DNA of 64,000 nucleotides. Source: Aeromonas hydrophila subsp. hydrophila ATCC 7966 (GTDB lineage: Bacteria > Pseudomonadota > Gammaproteobacteria > Enterobacterales > Aeromonadaceae). The stretch is taken from contig NC_008570.1 of the NCBI RefSeq assembly GCF_000014805.1, positions 1,803,001 through 1,867,000 of the forward strand. The letters run 5' to 3'. Positions 1 through 6,931 of this stretch are shown piece after piece. Below the pieces are notes generated by a model. The model made no database searches. It had not been told where the DNA came from and saw nothing but the letters and a program-made list of their open reading frames with translations. Each line of letters opens with the position of its first letter. Position 1 is the first letter of the stretch. Both the position numbers and the translations under genes were made by a program.

Positions 1-49
1 GCCAGGTGCCCCGCTTTTTTATGCCTGTTGGCAAGAGAAAACAGAAGAG

Positions 50-67
50 CGTAATCATATGTTTACG
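50..67 (+). promoter_or_regulatory. Candidate TyrR box upstream of aroF
   Basis: The site reads CGTAAT-CATATG-TTTACG. It matches the TyrR consensus TGTAAA-N6-TTTACA at 9 of the 12 defined positions, including GTAA and TTTAC with the correct spacing. In E. coli aroF-tyrA is repressed by TyrR with tyrosine through several such boxes, so the context fits. The match is seen directly; binding is inferred. Confidence 0.5.
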
Positions 68-228
68 TTTTTGGTGTGCGGAGCATGCGCGGATCGCTAT
101 TTTCTGGCCGAAAGGGTCACTTTTGTGGTCATTTATCCATCTACCAGCGAATAAATCCACTGGTTTCACTTGATTGTTTGTTTTTAATTGGTAAGGTGAG
201 GGCGGTTGCGTAACAAAGTGCTGACTTG

Positions 229-246
229 TGTAAATAAAAATGAACG
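229..246 (+). promoter_or_regulatory. Second, weaker candidate TyrR box upstream of aroF
   Basis: The left half TGTAAA is perfect. The right half TGAACG matches TTTACA at only three positions, with the correct N6 spacing. It lies 40 bases before the aroF start, where a bound repressor would block transcription. A possible -35 TTGATT followed by an AT-rich stretch lies just upstream at about 171-200. Assignment is tentative. Confidence 0.35.
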
Positions 247-286
247 GTCAGCGCAATTGGCTTAAAACAGTAGAGAGAATGAGAAC

Positions 287-1360
287 ATGCAAAGAGATCC
301 CCTGAACAACATCCATATCCAGTCCGAACAAGTGATGATCACGCCTGCCCAGCTCAAGGAGAAACTGCCCATCTCCGATCGCGCGCTGGCATTCGTGCAA
401 GGGGCCCGCAATACCATCGCCGACATCATCCACCGTCGCGATCACCGCTTGCTGGTGATCTGTGGTCCCTGCTCGATCCACGACATGGACGCCGCCAAAG
501 AGTACGCAACCAGACTCAAAGCGCTGCATGACGCCTATCAGGACTCTCTCTACATTGTCATGCGGGTCTACTTTGAGAAGCCGCGCACCACGGTCGGCTG
601 GAAGGGCTTTATCAACGATCCGAACCTGGATGGCACCTTCGACGTGGAGCTGGGTCTGCACCGCGCCCGCGAGCTGCTCTGCTGGCTGGCCGAGCTGGAG
701 CTGCCGCTGGCGACCGAGGCGCTAGACCCCATCAGTCCGCAATACCTGGCGGAGCTCTTCTCCTGGTCGGCCATCGGTGCCCGCACCACCGAATCCCAGA
801 CCCACAGGGAGATGGCCTCCGGCCTCTCCATGCCGGTTGGCTTCAAGAACGGCACCGACGGCAACCTGGGCACCGCCATCAATGCGCTGCAGGCCGCCTC
901 CAGCCCCCACGCCTTCATGGGGATCAACCAGCAGGGCCAGGTCGCGTTGCTGCAGACCCAGGGCAACCCGGATGGTCACGTGATCCTGCGCGGCGGCAAG
1001 CACCCGAACTACGACTCGGTCAATGTGTCGCTGGCGGAAGAGGCGCTGGAGAAGGCGGGCCTGCTGCCCGGTTTGGTGGTGGATTGCAGTCATGGCAACT
1101 CCAGCAAGGATCACCGGCTGCAGCCCAAGGTGGCTGACAACGTGATCCACCAGATCCAGGAGGGCAACCGCTCCATCATCGGGGTGATGCTCGAATCCAA
1201 CCTGTTCGAAGGCAATCAGTCGAGCGAGCAGCCCAAGTGCGAGATGCGCTACGGCGTCTCCATCACCGATGCCTGCATCGACTGGGAGACCACGGACGCG
1301 CTGCTGGCCCGCTGCCACAGCCAGCTGGCGGCACCACTTTTGGCCAGAACCAAGGCATAA
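287..1360 (+). CDS. aroF: 3-deoxy-7-phosphoheptulonate synthase, tyrosine-branch type
   Basis: This enzyme condenses phosphoenolpyruvate and erythrose-4-phosphate to DAHP, the committed cytoplasmic step of the shikimate pathway. The 357-residue product is the normal length for the class I AroF/G/H family. It carries the family's CGPCSIHD segment near residue 66, the KPRTTVGWKG segment near 104 and the HGNSSKDHRLQP segment near 270. It is assigned to the tyrosine-sensitive isoenzyme because tyrA follows on the same strand, as in the enteric aroF-tyrA operon, and because TyrR-like boxes precede it. A GA-rich ribosome-binding stretch precedes the ATG. Family is certain; choice of aroF over aroG/aroH rests on context. 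Confidence 0.95.
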   Translation: MQRDPLNNIHIQSEQVMITPAQLKEKLPISDRALAFVQGARNTIADIIHRRDHRLLVICGPCSIHDMDAAKEYATRLKALHDAYQDSLYIVMRVYFEKPRTTVGWKGFINDPNLDGTFDVELGLHRARELLCWLAELELPLATEALDPISPQYLAELFSWSAIGARTTESQTHREMASGLSMPVGFKNGTDGNLGTAINALQAASSPHAFMGINQQGQVALLQTQGNPDGHVILRGGKHPNYDSVNVSLAEEALEKAGLLPGLVVDCSHGNSSKDHRLQPKVADNVIHQIQEGNRSIIGVMLESNLFEGNQSSEQPKCEMRYGVSITDACIDWETTDALLARCHSQLAAPLLARTKA

Positions 1361-1392
1361 GCCGTGGTATCTTGTCAGCACTGATTGAACAA

Positions 1393-1427
1393 GCGAGGTG
1401 TCATCGGCCGAGGCGGTGGCACCTCGT
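1393..1427 (+). other. Stem-loop in the aroF-tyrA intergenic space
   Basis: GCGAGGTGTC pairs with GGCACCTCGT over 10 bp (two G-U pairs) around a 15-base loop. No U-run follows, so it is not a simple terminator. It sits in the 118-base gap between aroF and tyrA and could stabilise the upstream message or tune tyrA translation. The role is inferred. Confidence 0.45.
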
Positions 1428-1478
1428 TGCCTCTTGAATCACAGGGCGTCGCTGCGGGCGGCGCCGCAGGGACCGGAT

Positions 1479-2618
1479 ATGGCTGAAGAGTTGAATGCCC
1501 TCAGGGACAAAATCGATGCGGTGGACAAGCAGCTGATTGATCTGCTGGCCGCCCGTCTCGCCCTGGTGGGGGAAGTGGGGGAAGTGAAGAGCCGGCACGG
1601 CCTGCCCATCTATGCACCGGATCGGGAAGCGAGCATGCTGGCTCGCCGCCGCGCCGAGGCCGAAGTCCTGGGGGTGCCGGGGGACCTTATCGAGGATGTG
1701 CTGCGTCGGGTGATGCGCGAATCCTATATTCTAGAGTCCGCCAGCGACAAGGAGCACCACTTCAAGTGCATGAAGCCTGAGCTCGGCAAGGTGGTCATCA
1801 TCGGTGGCGAGGGGCAGCTTGGCCGCCTGTTCGGCAACCTGTTCAGCCTCTCGGGCTACCGGGTCGAGACCCTGGGTCAGGCCGACTGGCCGCGGGCCGA
1901 CGAGATCCTGCACGGCGCCGGACTGGTGATGGTGGCGGTGCCCATCGACGTCACCTGCGAGGTGATCGATCGGCTCGGCAACCTGCCGGCGGACTGCCTG
2001 CTGGTGGACGTGACCAGCGTCAAGAGTGAACCGCTTGCCCATATGCTGGCGGTACACCAGGGGCCGGTGCTGGGGCTGCACCCCATGTTCGGGCCGGATG
2101 TGGCGAGCCTCGCCAAGCAGGTGATCGTCTGCTGTCAGGGGCGCGAGCCTGCCGCCAGCCAGTGGCTGCTGGAGCAGATGACCATCTGGGGCGCCCGCCT
2201 GCAGCAGGTGGAGGCCAAGGCTCACGACGAGGCGATGACCTTTATCCAGGCGCTGCGCCACTTCGCCACCTTTGCCTACGGCTGGCACCTCTCCCGCGAG
2301 CAGGCCAACATCGATCGCCTGCTGGCGTTGAGCTCCCCCATCTATCGGCTGGAGCTGGCCATGGTGGGACGGCTGTTCGCCCAGGATCCCCACCTCTACG
2401 CCGACATCATACTGTCGTCGCCGCAGAATCTGGCGATGATCCGCCGCTACTACCAGAACTTCGGCGAGGCGCTGGGCCTGCTGGAGCGGGGGGACCGGGA
2501 GGGTTTCATCGAGGCCTTCAGCCAGGTCTCCGGCTTCTTCGGCGAGCGGGCGGACGAGTTCCTGCGTGAAAGCCGCACCCTGTTGGCCCAGGCCAACGAT
2601 CGTCGTCATCACGGCTGA
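1479..2618 (+). CDS. tyrA: Bifunctional chorismate mutase / prephenate dehydrogenase (T-protein)
   Basis: Converts chorismate to prephenate and then oxidatively to 4-hydroxyphenylpyruvate, the tyrosine precursor. The N-terminal ~95 residues form an AroQ-type helical mutase domain ([20 protein letters not shown]). Next comes the linker segment and a Rossmann dinucleotide fold with [11 protein letters not shown] near residue 105, then the helical prephenate dehydrogenase domain. The start is placed at the ATG at 1479, giving 379 residues, close to the 373 of E. coli TyrA. An in-frame ATG at 1398 would add 27 non-conserved residues that overlap the intergenic hairpin. It is the second gene of the aroF-tyrA unit and is followed by a strong terminator. 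Confidence 0.95.
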   Translation: MAEELNALRDKIDAVDKQLIDLLAARLALVGEVGEVKSRHGLPIYAPDREASMLARRRAEAEVLGVPGDLIEDVLRRVMRESYILESASDKEHHFKCMKPELGKVVIIGGEGQLGRLFGNLFSLSGYRVETLGQADWPRADEILHGAGLVMVAVPIDVTCEVIDRLGNLPADCLLVDVTSVKSEPLAHMLAVHQGPVLGLHPMFGPDVASLAKQVIVCCQGREPAASQWLLEQMTIWGARLQQVEAKAHDEAMTFIQALRHFATFAYGWHLSREQANIDRLLALSSPIYRLELAMVGRLFAQDPHLYADIILSSPQNLAMIRRYYQNFGEALGLLERGDREGFIEAFSQVSGFFGERADEFLRESRTLLAQANDRRHHG

Positions 2619-2630
2619 GAATAACCAAAA

Positions 2631-2662
2631 GCAAAAGGGGCCTGTCGGCCCCTTTTGCTTTT
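2631..2662 (+). terminator. Rho-independent terminator of aroF-tyrA
   Basis: A perfect 12-bp stem (GCAAAAGGGGCC / GGCCCCTTTTGC) with a TGTC loop is followed by TTTTG. It starts 12 bases after the tyrA stop and lies between convergent tyrA and hdfR. Confidence 0.9.
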
Positions 2663-2690
2663 GTACTCCCGCTTGTGCGCTGTACCGCCT

Positions 2691-3566
2691 CTATTCTGGC
2701 TGCGGCAAGCGCAGATCGGCGCCATCCCAGCCCAGAGGCAGGGTCAGCAACTGATCGATCAGCTCCCGGCGATCGGATTTTTCCAGATAGGCGAGGTAGA
2801 GCGGACGGCTCAAGGCCTGAGCGCCTTCCACCAGGTGCAGGCGACCCTGCTCGAGGAAGGGGCTCACCATGCGCCGCGGCAGGTAGGCGGCGCCACCGTT
2901 GGCCAGCACGAACTGCAGCGCCATGTTGGCGGAGCTCGAGTGCAGCACCGGGGTCTTTTGCAGGCTCTGCAGCCGGCTGGGCTGGGCCTCAAAGCTGGTG
3001 CCCCAATCCAGATGAATGTGCGGCATCTGTATCAGGCTGTCGGCGTTGGCGGCGGCATCCCGGCTCACCAGCTCGAACACCAGCTCGCCGATGGGGTGCA
3101 GGGCAATCTCGTCGATCTTGGTCGGCTCTGAGAGCAGGGCGAGATCGAGGGAGCGCTCCAGCAGCTGGCGGCATAGGTGCTCGCGGGAGGCGGTCTCGAG
3201 TCGCACCGCCAGACCGGGGGCCAGGGCATAGACATGGTTGAGCCAGTCATTGAAGTCGAGCTCCCAGAACACCGCGGGGGCACCGATGGCGAGCTGCTGG
3301 CTGAAACCGGGGGAGAGGGCCACATCCTGCTTGGCGCGGCCCAGGGTATGCAAGATGGCGTCTGCGTAGGGCAGCAGACGCTCACCGGAGGCGGTCAGGC
3401 GGATGTTGTTGCGATGACGGGCAAACAGACTGACCCCGAGTTGCTGTTCGAGCTGGCGGATCCGAAAGCTCACCGCCGACTGGGTCAGGTAGAGATTTTC
3501 AGCTGCCCGGCCGAAGTGCCGGGTCTTGCTGACCTCGATAAACGTCCGAAGCAGTTCGGTATCCAT
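2691..3566 (-). CDS. hdfR: LysR-family transcriptional regulator HdfR
   Basis: The N-terminal winged helix-turn-helix closely matches enteric HdfR: it begins MDTELLRTFIEVSKTRHFGR and continues with AAENLYLTQSAVSFRIRQLE. A LysR-type effector-binding domain follows. The product is 291 residues. In E. coli HdfR is an H-NS-dependent repressor of flhDC and also activates gltBD; whether flagellar control applies in a polar flagellate is unknown. The start codon overlaps the stop of the upstream maoP by one base (TAATG), so the two are probably cotranscribed and translationally coupled. Confidence 0.88.
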   Translation of the reverse strand: MDTELLRTFIEVSKTRHFGRAAENLYLTQSAVSFRIRQLEQQLGVSLFARHRNNIRLTASGERLLPYADAILHTLGRAKQDVALSPGFSQQLAIGAPAVFWELDFNDWLNHVYALAPGLAVRLETASREHLCRQLLERSLDLALLSEPTKIDEIALHPIGELVFELVSRDAAANADSLIQMPHIHLDWGTSFEAQPSRLQSLQKTPVLHSSSANMALQFVLANGGAAYLPRRMVSPFLEQGRLHLVEGAQALSRPLYLAYLEKSDRRELIDQLLTLPLGWDGADLRLPQPE

Positions 3567-3928
3567 TAATCGATGGACTCGTCGCTGCCACCACCACTGC
3601 CACCTTCAAAGCCGCCACCACCGGTCTCCTCGTTGGCACCGCCAGCGACGGTGCACAGCCGGTGTACGCGCTTGGGACCGATCACCTTCAGATACTTGAA
3701 CCACACCTTGGCGTGGGGGTTGCTGCCGGCGGCGCCGGATTTGACCTGTTCGATAAAGGCGCTTTCTACGTCATCGCGCGGAGCCAGGTTGCCCTGATAG
3801 AGCGCGAGCATGGCGGTACCGTATTTTTCCAGACTGTCCGCTTCGGCCACAGTGAATTCGCCACTGCGACGCAGGCCACGGGGAAAATGTTTGAAGTCGT
3901 TGAAACGCTTGTCTGATTCGAAGCTCAT
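3566..3928 (-). CDS. maoP: MaoP/YifE-family macrodomain Ori protein
   Basis: A 120-residue protein of the YifE/MaoP family, which in E. coli acts with the maoS site to organise the Ori macrodomain. The core FNDFKHFPRGLRRSGEFTV corresponds to the YifE segment around KHYPRGFSRHGDFT, and VWFKYLKVIGPKRVHRL matches the conserved C-terminal part. The tail is glycine- and acid-rich (GGGGFEGGSGGGSDESID). I start it at the ATG at 3928; a longer in-frame start at 4081 would add 51 residues absent from the family. In enteric genomes, as I recall, maoP and hdfR are adjacent but divergent; here they run the same way with a one-base overlap. Confidence 0.8.
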   Translation of the reverse strand: MSFESDKRFNDFKHFPRGLRRSGEFTVAEADSLEKYGTAMLALYQGNLAPRDDVESAFIEQVKSGAAGSNPHAKVWFKYLKVIGPKRVHRLCTVAGGANEETGGGGFEGGSGGGSDESID

Positions 3929-4153
3929 AGTGCTCTTTTTCTGGTTAGTTTGACCTTTGCGGGCAAGTATCATCAGGCCGTCGCAGAGTGCAAAATCAAT
4001 TTTTTCACTATATGGATAAATATCTTTAATCGAAAGCGGTTTAGCCATGATCCAGTGGGTCTGAGCCGGGGGGAAGGTCAAAAAAGTGAGAAAAAAAGCG
4101 GAGTTATGTCAGGTTCTGTAAAGGTTCGAAGCTCTGGTCAGACGACATTTGGC

Positions 4154-4184
4154 TAAAAATAAAGCGCCATTCGGCGCTCTATTT
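4154..4184 (-). terminator. Terminator of the ecotin gene
   Basis: Read on the minus strand, AGCGCC-GAAT-GGCGCT is followed by TTATTTTTAG, a stem with a U-rich tail. It lies about 50 bases past the ecotin stop. Confidence 0.75.
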
Positions 4185-4230
4185 TGTTGTGTTCATGAAC
4201 CAAAGCGGGAGGTTTGGTCTCGATGGAGAC

Positions 4231-4713
4231 TCACTCTATCATGGCTGGCTGAGCCAGGGTGTCGGCACGCCACAGACGGTAGCGCACTTCATACTCCTGC
4301 GGTACGTAGAGCACGAACGGCAGCTTGGAGTTGTAGTTCACGAAGAAGCCCTGACCGTAGATCTGGACGAAGGTCTCTTTCTTCTGGCCATCCGGGCAGG
4401 CCATCAGGGTGCTGATGGGATCGGACACCTTGCCGAGCATCAGGTAGTTGTAGCCCCAGCCTTTGACGCTGTGCTGTTCCAGGTTGCCGGCAAAACGCGG
4501 CACATTGCAATCGACCATCATTTTCTTGCCGACCTGCAGCTCGACCATCATGTCGGCTTCGTTCTCGACTTCCGGCAGGCGGATCACCACACGTTCCTGG
4601 TTCACTTCGGCGGCCGGGAACATGCTGATATCAAATTTTTTCGGTTCGGCGGCGAAGGCATGGCCGCCCAGCAACAAGGCGCCCAGCAGGCTAAAACGCA
4701 ATACGGTTTTCAT
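4231..4713 (-). CDS. eco: Ecotin, periplasmic serine protease inhibitor
   Basis: Ecotin is a dimeric periplasmic inhibitor of chymotrypsin-fold serine proteases. The 160-residue product has a signal peptide (MKTVLRFSLLGALLLGGHAFA) and the conserved KGWGYNYLMLGKVS, ACPDGQKKETFV, NYNSKLPFVLYVP and VRYRLWRA segments. Cys69 and Cys106 correspond to the family disulfide. The reactive loop reads S-T-L103-M104-A-C where E. coli ecotin has S-T-M-M-A-C, so the P1 residue is Leu rather than Met. The start at 4713 has a GAGGT ribosome-binding site; upstream in-frame starts would bury the signal peptide. It is a single gene with its own terminator. Confidence 0.92.
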   Translation of the reverse strand: MKTVLRFSLLGALLLGGHAFAAEPKKFDISMFPAAEVNQERVVIRLPEVENEADMMVELQVGKKMMVDCNVPRFAGNLEQHSVKGWGYNYLMLGKVSDPISTLMACPDGQKKETFVQIYGQGFFVNYNSKLPFVLYVPQEYEVRYRLWRADTLAQPAMIE

Positions 4714-4888
4714 CTGTACCTCATGGGGTTGGTTCAACGCCGCTAGACTAACCGCTCTGCCCGTTTCATGCCAGCGATCTGCTACGTAAAAACTGCGTAA
4801 AATGACGCAGATCCGGCACACAATGACGTGTTCTGGCTATTTTCTGACAGGACGAAAGAGAGGCGAAGCGACAGTCCGGGTGCCAAAT

Positions 4889-4940
4889 GCGGGTGGCCAG
4901 TCGGGATCCTGTGCTCATCGGGATCCCCTGGCCACCCGGC
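4889..4940 (-). terminator. Long stem-loop ending the receptor-protease cluster
   Basis: CGGGTGGCCAG at 4890-4900 pairs with its exact complement at about 4929-4939. An inner GGGATCC pair sits inside, separated by a small internal loop. It begins just past the stop at 4945. The minus-strand 3' flank is only weakly T-rich (CATTTGG), so termination by this stem is probable rather than certain. Confidence 0.5.
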
Positions 4941-4944
4941 TTCA

Positions 4945-5502
4945 TCAGCGCACCAGCAACACCTGCTTGGCCCAAGCGCCGGGCGCCCGCATGCCGACGG
5001 CGCCGCTGGTGATATCTAGATAGGCGACCCCCTTGCTGGCCGGTACCGGGGTCGAGGACCAGAGATAGACGTAGCCGTCGTTCACCTCTTTTCCTTCACC
5101 GGCCATGGCGCGGGGGAAGATGGTTTCGTTGAGCGCCGGCTTGTAGCAGGCGGACTCCAGCACGCTGGCCAGCTCCTTGATGGTGGGCAGGCGCCAGCCG
5201 CCGTAGCCACCGAAGTTGTAGAGGGCATGGCTTGGCTCGGTGCGGATCCGCTCGGCGGTCAGCAGGGCCTGCTGCCAGTAAAGCCGGGTCGGTTCGCCGC
5301 TGCAGCTCTGGTTGCGCCAGGTCTGGCCGAGCTGGCAGCGCATCCAGGTCAGGCCGGTGGAGCGATCCGTGACGGTGCCGTTGCCGCGGTCGATGAAGCG
5401 GGCGGTGGGGCTGGTTCTGGGCATGTTGTCATCACAGATGGCGGTGGCCAGGGCGAGGGGGCTGCCCAGGGTCAGCAGCAGGGTCAACATCAAGCGGTTC
5501 AT
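4945..5502 (-). CDS. Secreted DUF1566 domain protein
   Basis: A 185-residue protein with a signal peptide (MNRLMLTLLLTLGSPLALATA). It has the DUF1566 pattern: RFIDRGNGTVTDRSTGLTWMR, then YGGWRLPTIKELASVLE, then YLWSSTPVP near the C-terminus. The fold is related to C-type-lectin/sulfatase-modifying-factor-like modules of surface proteins; no biochemical role is established. Its start overlaps the stop of the upstream lipoprotein gene by 4 bases (ATGA) and has a strong GGAGGTAA site, so the pair is translationally coupled. It is the last gene of the Fur-box cluster. Confidence 0.75.
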   Translation of the reverse strand: MNRLMLTLLLTLGSPLALATAICDDNMPRTSPTARFIDRGNGTVTDRSTGLTWMRCQLGQTWRNQSCSGEPTRLYWQQALLTAERIRTEPSHALYNFGGYGGWRLPTIKELASVLESACYKPALNETIFPRAMAGEGKEVNDGYVYLWSSTPVPASKGVAYLDITSGAVGMRAPGAWAKQVLLVR

Positions 5503-6872
5503 CGGGTTACCTCCGCCACCAGTCGCAGTTGCAGACCGTTGGCATCATCGCTGTTTTGAACTGTGGTGGCGTAGTCGGTGCCGGCATCATCGCCAAGGAA
5601 GATGTGGGCGATGGCGCTGATGGGGGCGCTCTCCAGCCGGCGCGAAGGGGTCAGGGTCTGGCTCCAGTAGTAGCCGCTGAAATCCTTGCTGGTGGTGCCG
5701 ACATCGGGGAAGTAGCGCACGTCCATGCTCACCGGCTGGCCGTCCTGGCGGGCGAGGGAGCCGTAGTGCTGCAGGCTCATCAGCTCGCGCGAGTGGGGCA
5801 TGCGCCAGCTGGTGATGCCGCACAGCTGTTGGGCGTTGAGCCACTGGCGGTACTGCTCCGTGGTGCAGATGGCCTCACCATCCGGGCAGGCGTAGTCACG
5901 TTCCTCCTGGGTGGGGTGATAGTCGCCAAGCTCCCAGGCGAAGGTGCGGTGCAGATCGCGCGGGCTGGCGGGATCATCGAGCTTCTTCTCCCAGACCAGG
6001 CCGGTATTGAGATCTTCCACACACTCCCAGACGGGGGCGTCATCCGGCAGGGGCTGGCCCTTGTCATCCAGCTTGCGATAGCGCAGCGGCGCCTTGTTGA
6101 GGCTGGCCTCCTGCCCAGGGTGATCGGCGGGCTCCTGGGTGAGCAGGTAATCGACCCCGTCCGTGTAGGTGGTGACGCCGCTGCCGGTGATCAGCGGATG
6201 GGAGTGCTGTTGCAGCAGCCGGGCGCGGACGTCTGCCTGCTGGCTGGCCAGCTCGCCGTGCAGGGCAAAGTGGCTGACCAGCTCGGGCAACAGGCTGCCG
6301 ATGGCCGGCCACACCAGCATATGCAGGGTGGCGGTCGAGAAGCCCTCCTGCGCCTGTAGATCGGTCTCGACGACCGCCTGCAGCAACTGACCCAGCGCCA
6401 GGTTGAAGTCGCTCAGCCGGGAGAGGGCGGCCAGATCCTGGCCCGGTTGCAGCGGCGCCAGCGCACTCAGCAGCTGGTCGAGGGCTTGCCTCGGAGGCTG
6501 CCCCTCGGCGATGCGGTATTGCAGCAGGGTGCTGAGCGGGCTGGGGGTCAGGTGCTGGCCGTCGAGCCGGGCGGCGGGGTGCAGCAGCACGGGGGCGGCC
6601 GGGTTGCTTGGCAAGAACAGCAAGGTACTGGTCAACAGCGCCGGGGCGCTGCCGCTCAACCGGTGAGTACCGGCCGCGCCGCTGACACTGGGCTCGCCCG
6701 CATCACAAGATGTATTCTGGTTGAGGTTGACGCACAGGGTGCCGGCTTCGGGCAGGGTCACGGTCAGGCTGTAGTCGGGGACCGCCAGCGGCGCCTCGTC
6801 CGAGCCGCCACCGCCACAGGCGGTGAGCAGGGGGGCCAGCAGGCAGGCCAGGCGGGAGTAATGTGGTGTCAT
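5499..6872 (-). CDS. DUF1566 domain lipoprotein
   Basis: A 457-residue protein with a lipoprotein signal (LLAPLLTAC) followed by a glycine run GGGGSDE. The N-terminal half is a proline- and leucine-rich region without a family I recognise. It includes an N-L-N-x-N-x-x-x-D-x-G-E stretch near residue 50 that resembles a calcium-loop motif. The C-terminal half has DUF1566 features: LNTGLVWEKKLDD, ITSWRMPHSRELMSLQHYG, GYYWSQTLTP. It is likely anchored to the outer membrane. AAGGA precedes the ATG. It lies 59 bases after the metalloprotease gene with a GC hairpin between, and overlaps the next gene by 4 bases. Function unknown; a partner or substrate-recognition role for the neighbouring proteases is a guess. 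Confidence 0.7.
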   Translation of the reverse strand: MTPHYSRLACLLAPLLTACGGGGSDEAPLAVPDYSLTVTLPEAGTLCVNLNQNTSCDAGEPSVSGAAGTHRLSGSAPALLTSTLLFLPSNPAAPVLLHPAARLDGQHLTPSPLSTLLQYRIAEGQPPRQALDQLLSALAPLQPGQDLAALSRLSDFNLALGQLLQAVVETDLQAQEGFSTATLHMLVWPAIGSLLPELVSHFALHGELASQQADVRARLLQQHSHPLITGSGVTTYTDGVDYLLTQEPADHPGQEASLNKAPLRYRKLDDKGQPLPDDAPVWECVEDLNTGLVWEKKLDDPASPRDLHRTFAWELGDYHPTQEERDYACPDGEAICTTEQYRQWLNAQQLCGITSWRMPHSRELMSLQHYGSLARQDGQPVSMDVRYFPDVGTTSKDFSGYYWSQTLTPSRRLESAPISAIAHIFLGDDAGTDYATTVQNSDDANGLQLRLVAEVTR

Positions 6873-6889
6873 CTCTTGTCCTTGGGCAA

Positions 6890-6905
6890 GGGGGCCTTGG
6901 CCCCC
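6890..6905 (-). other. GC hairpin between metalloprotease and lipoprotein genes
   Basis: GGGGGCC-AA-GGCCCCC on the minus strand, without a U-run. It sits in the 59-base gap inside the cluster, just ahead of the lipoprotein ribosome-binding site. It may act as an mRNA processing or stability element. Confidence 0.4.
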
Positions 6906-6931
6906 TCTTCTTATATATGGATGGGGTGGAT

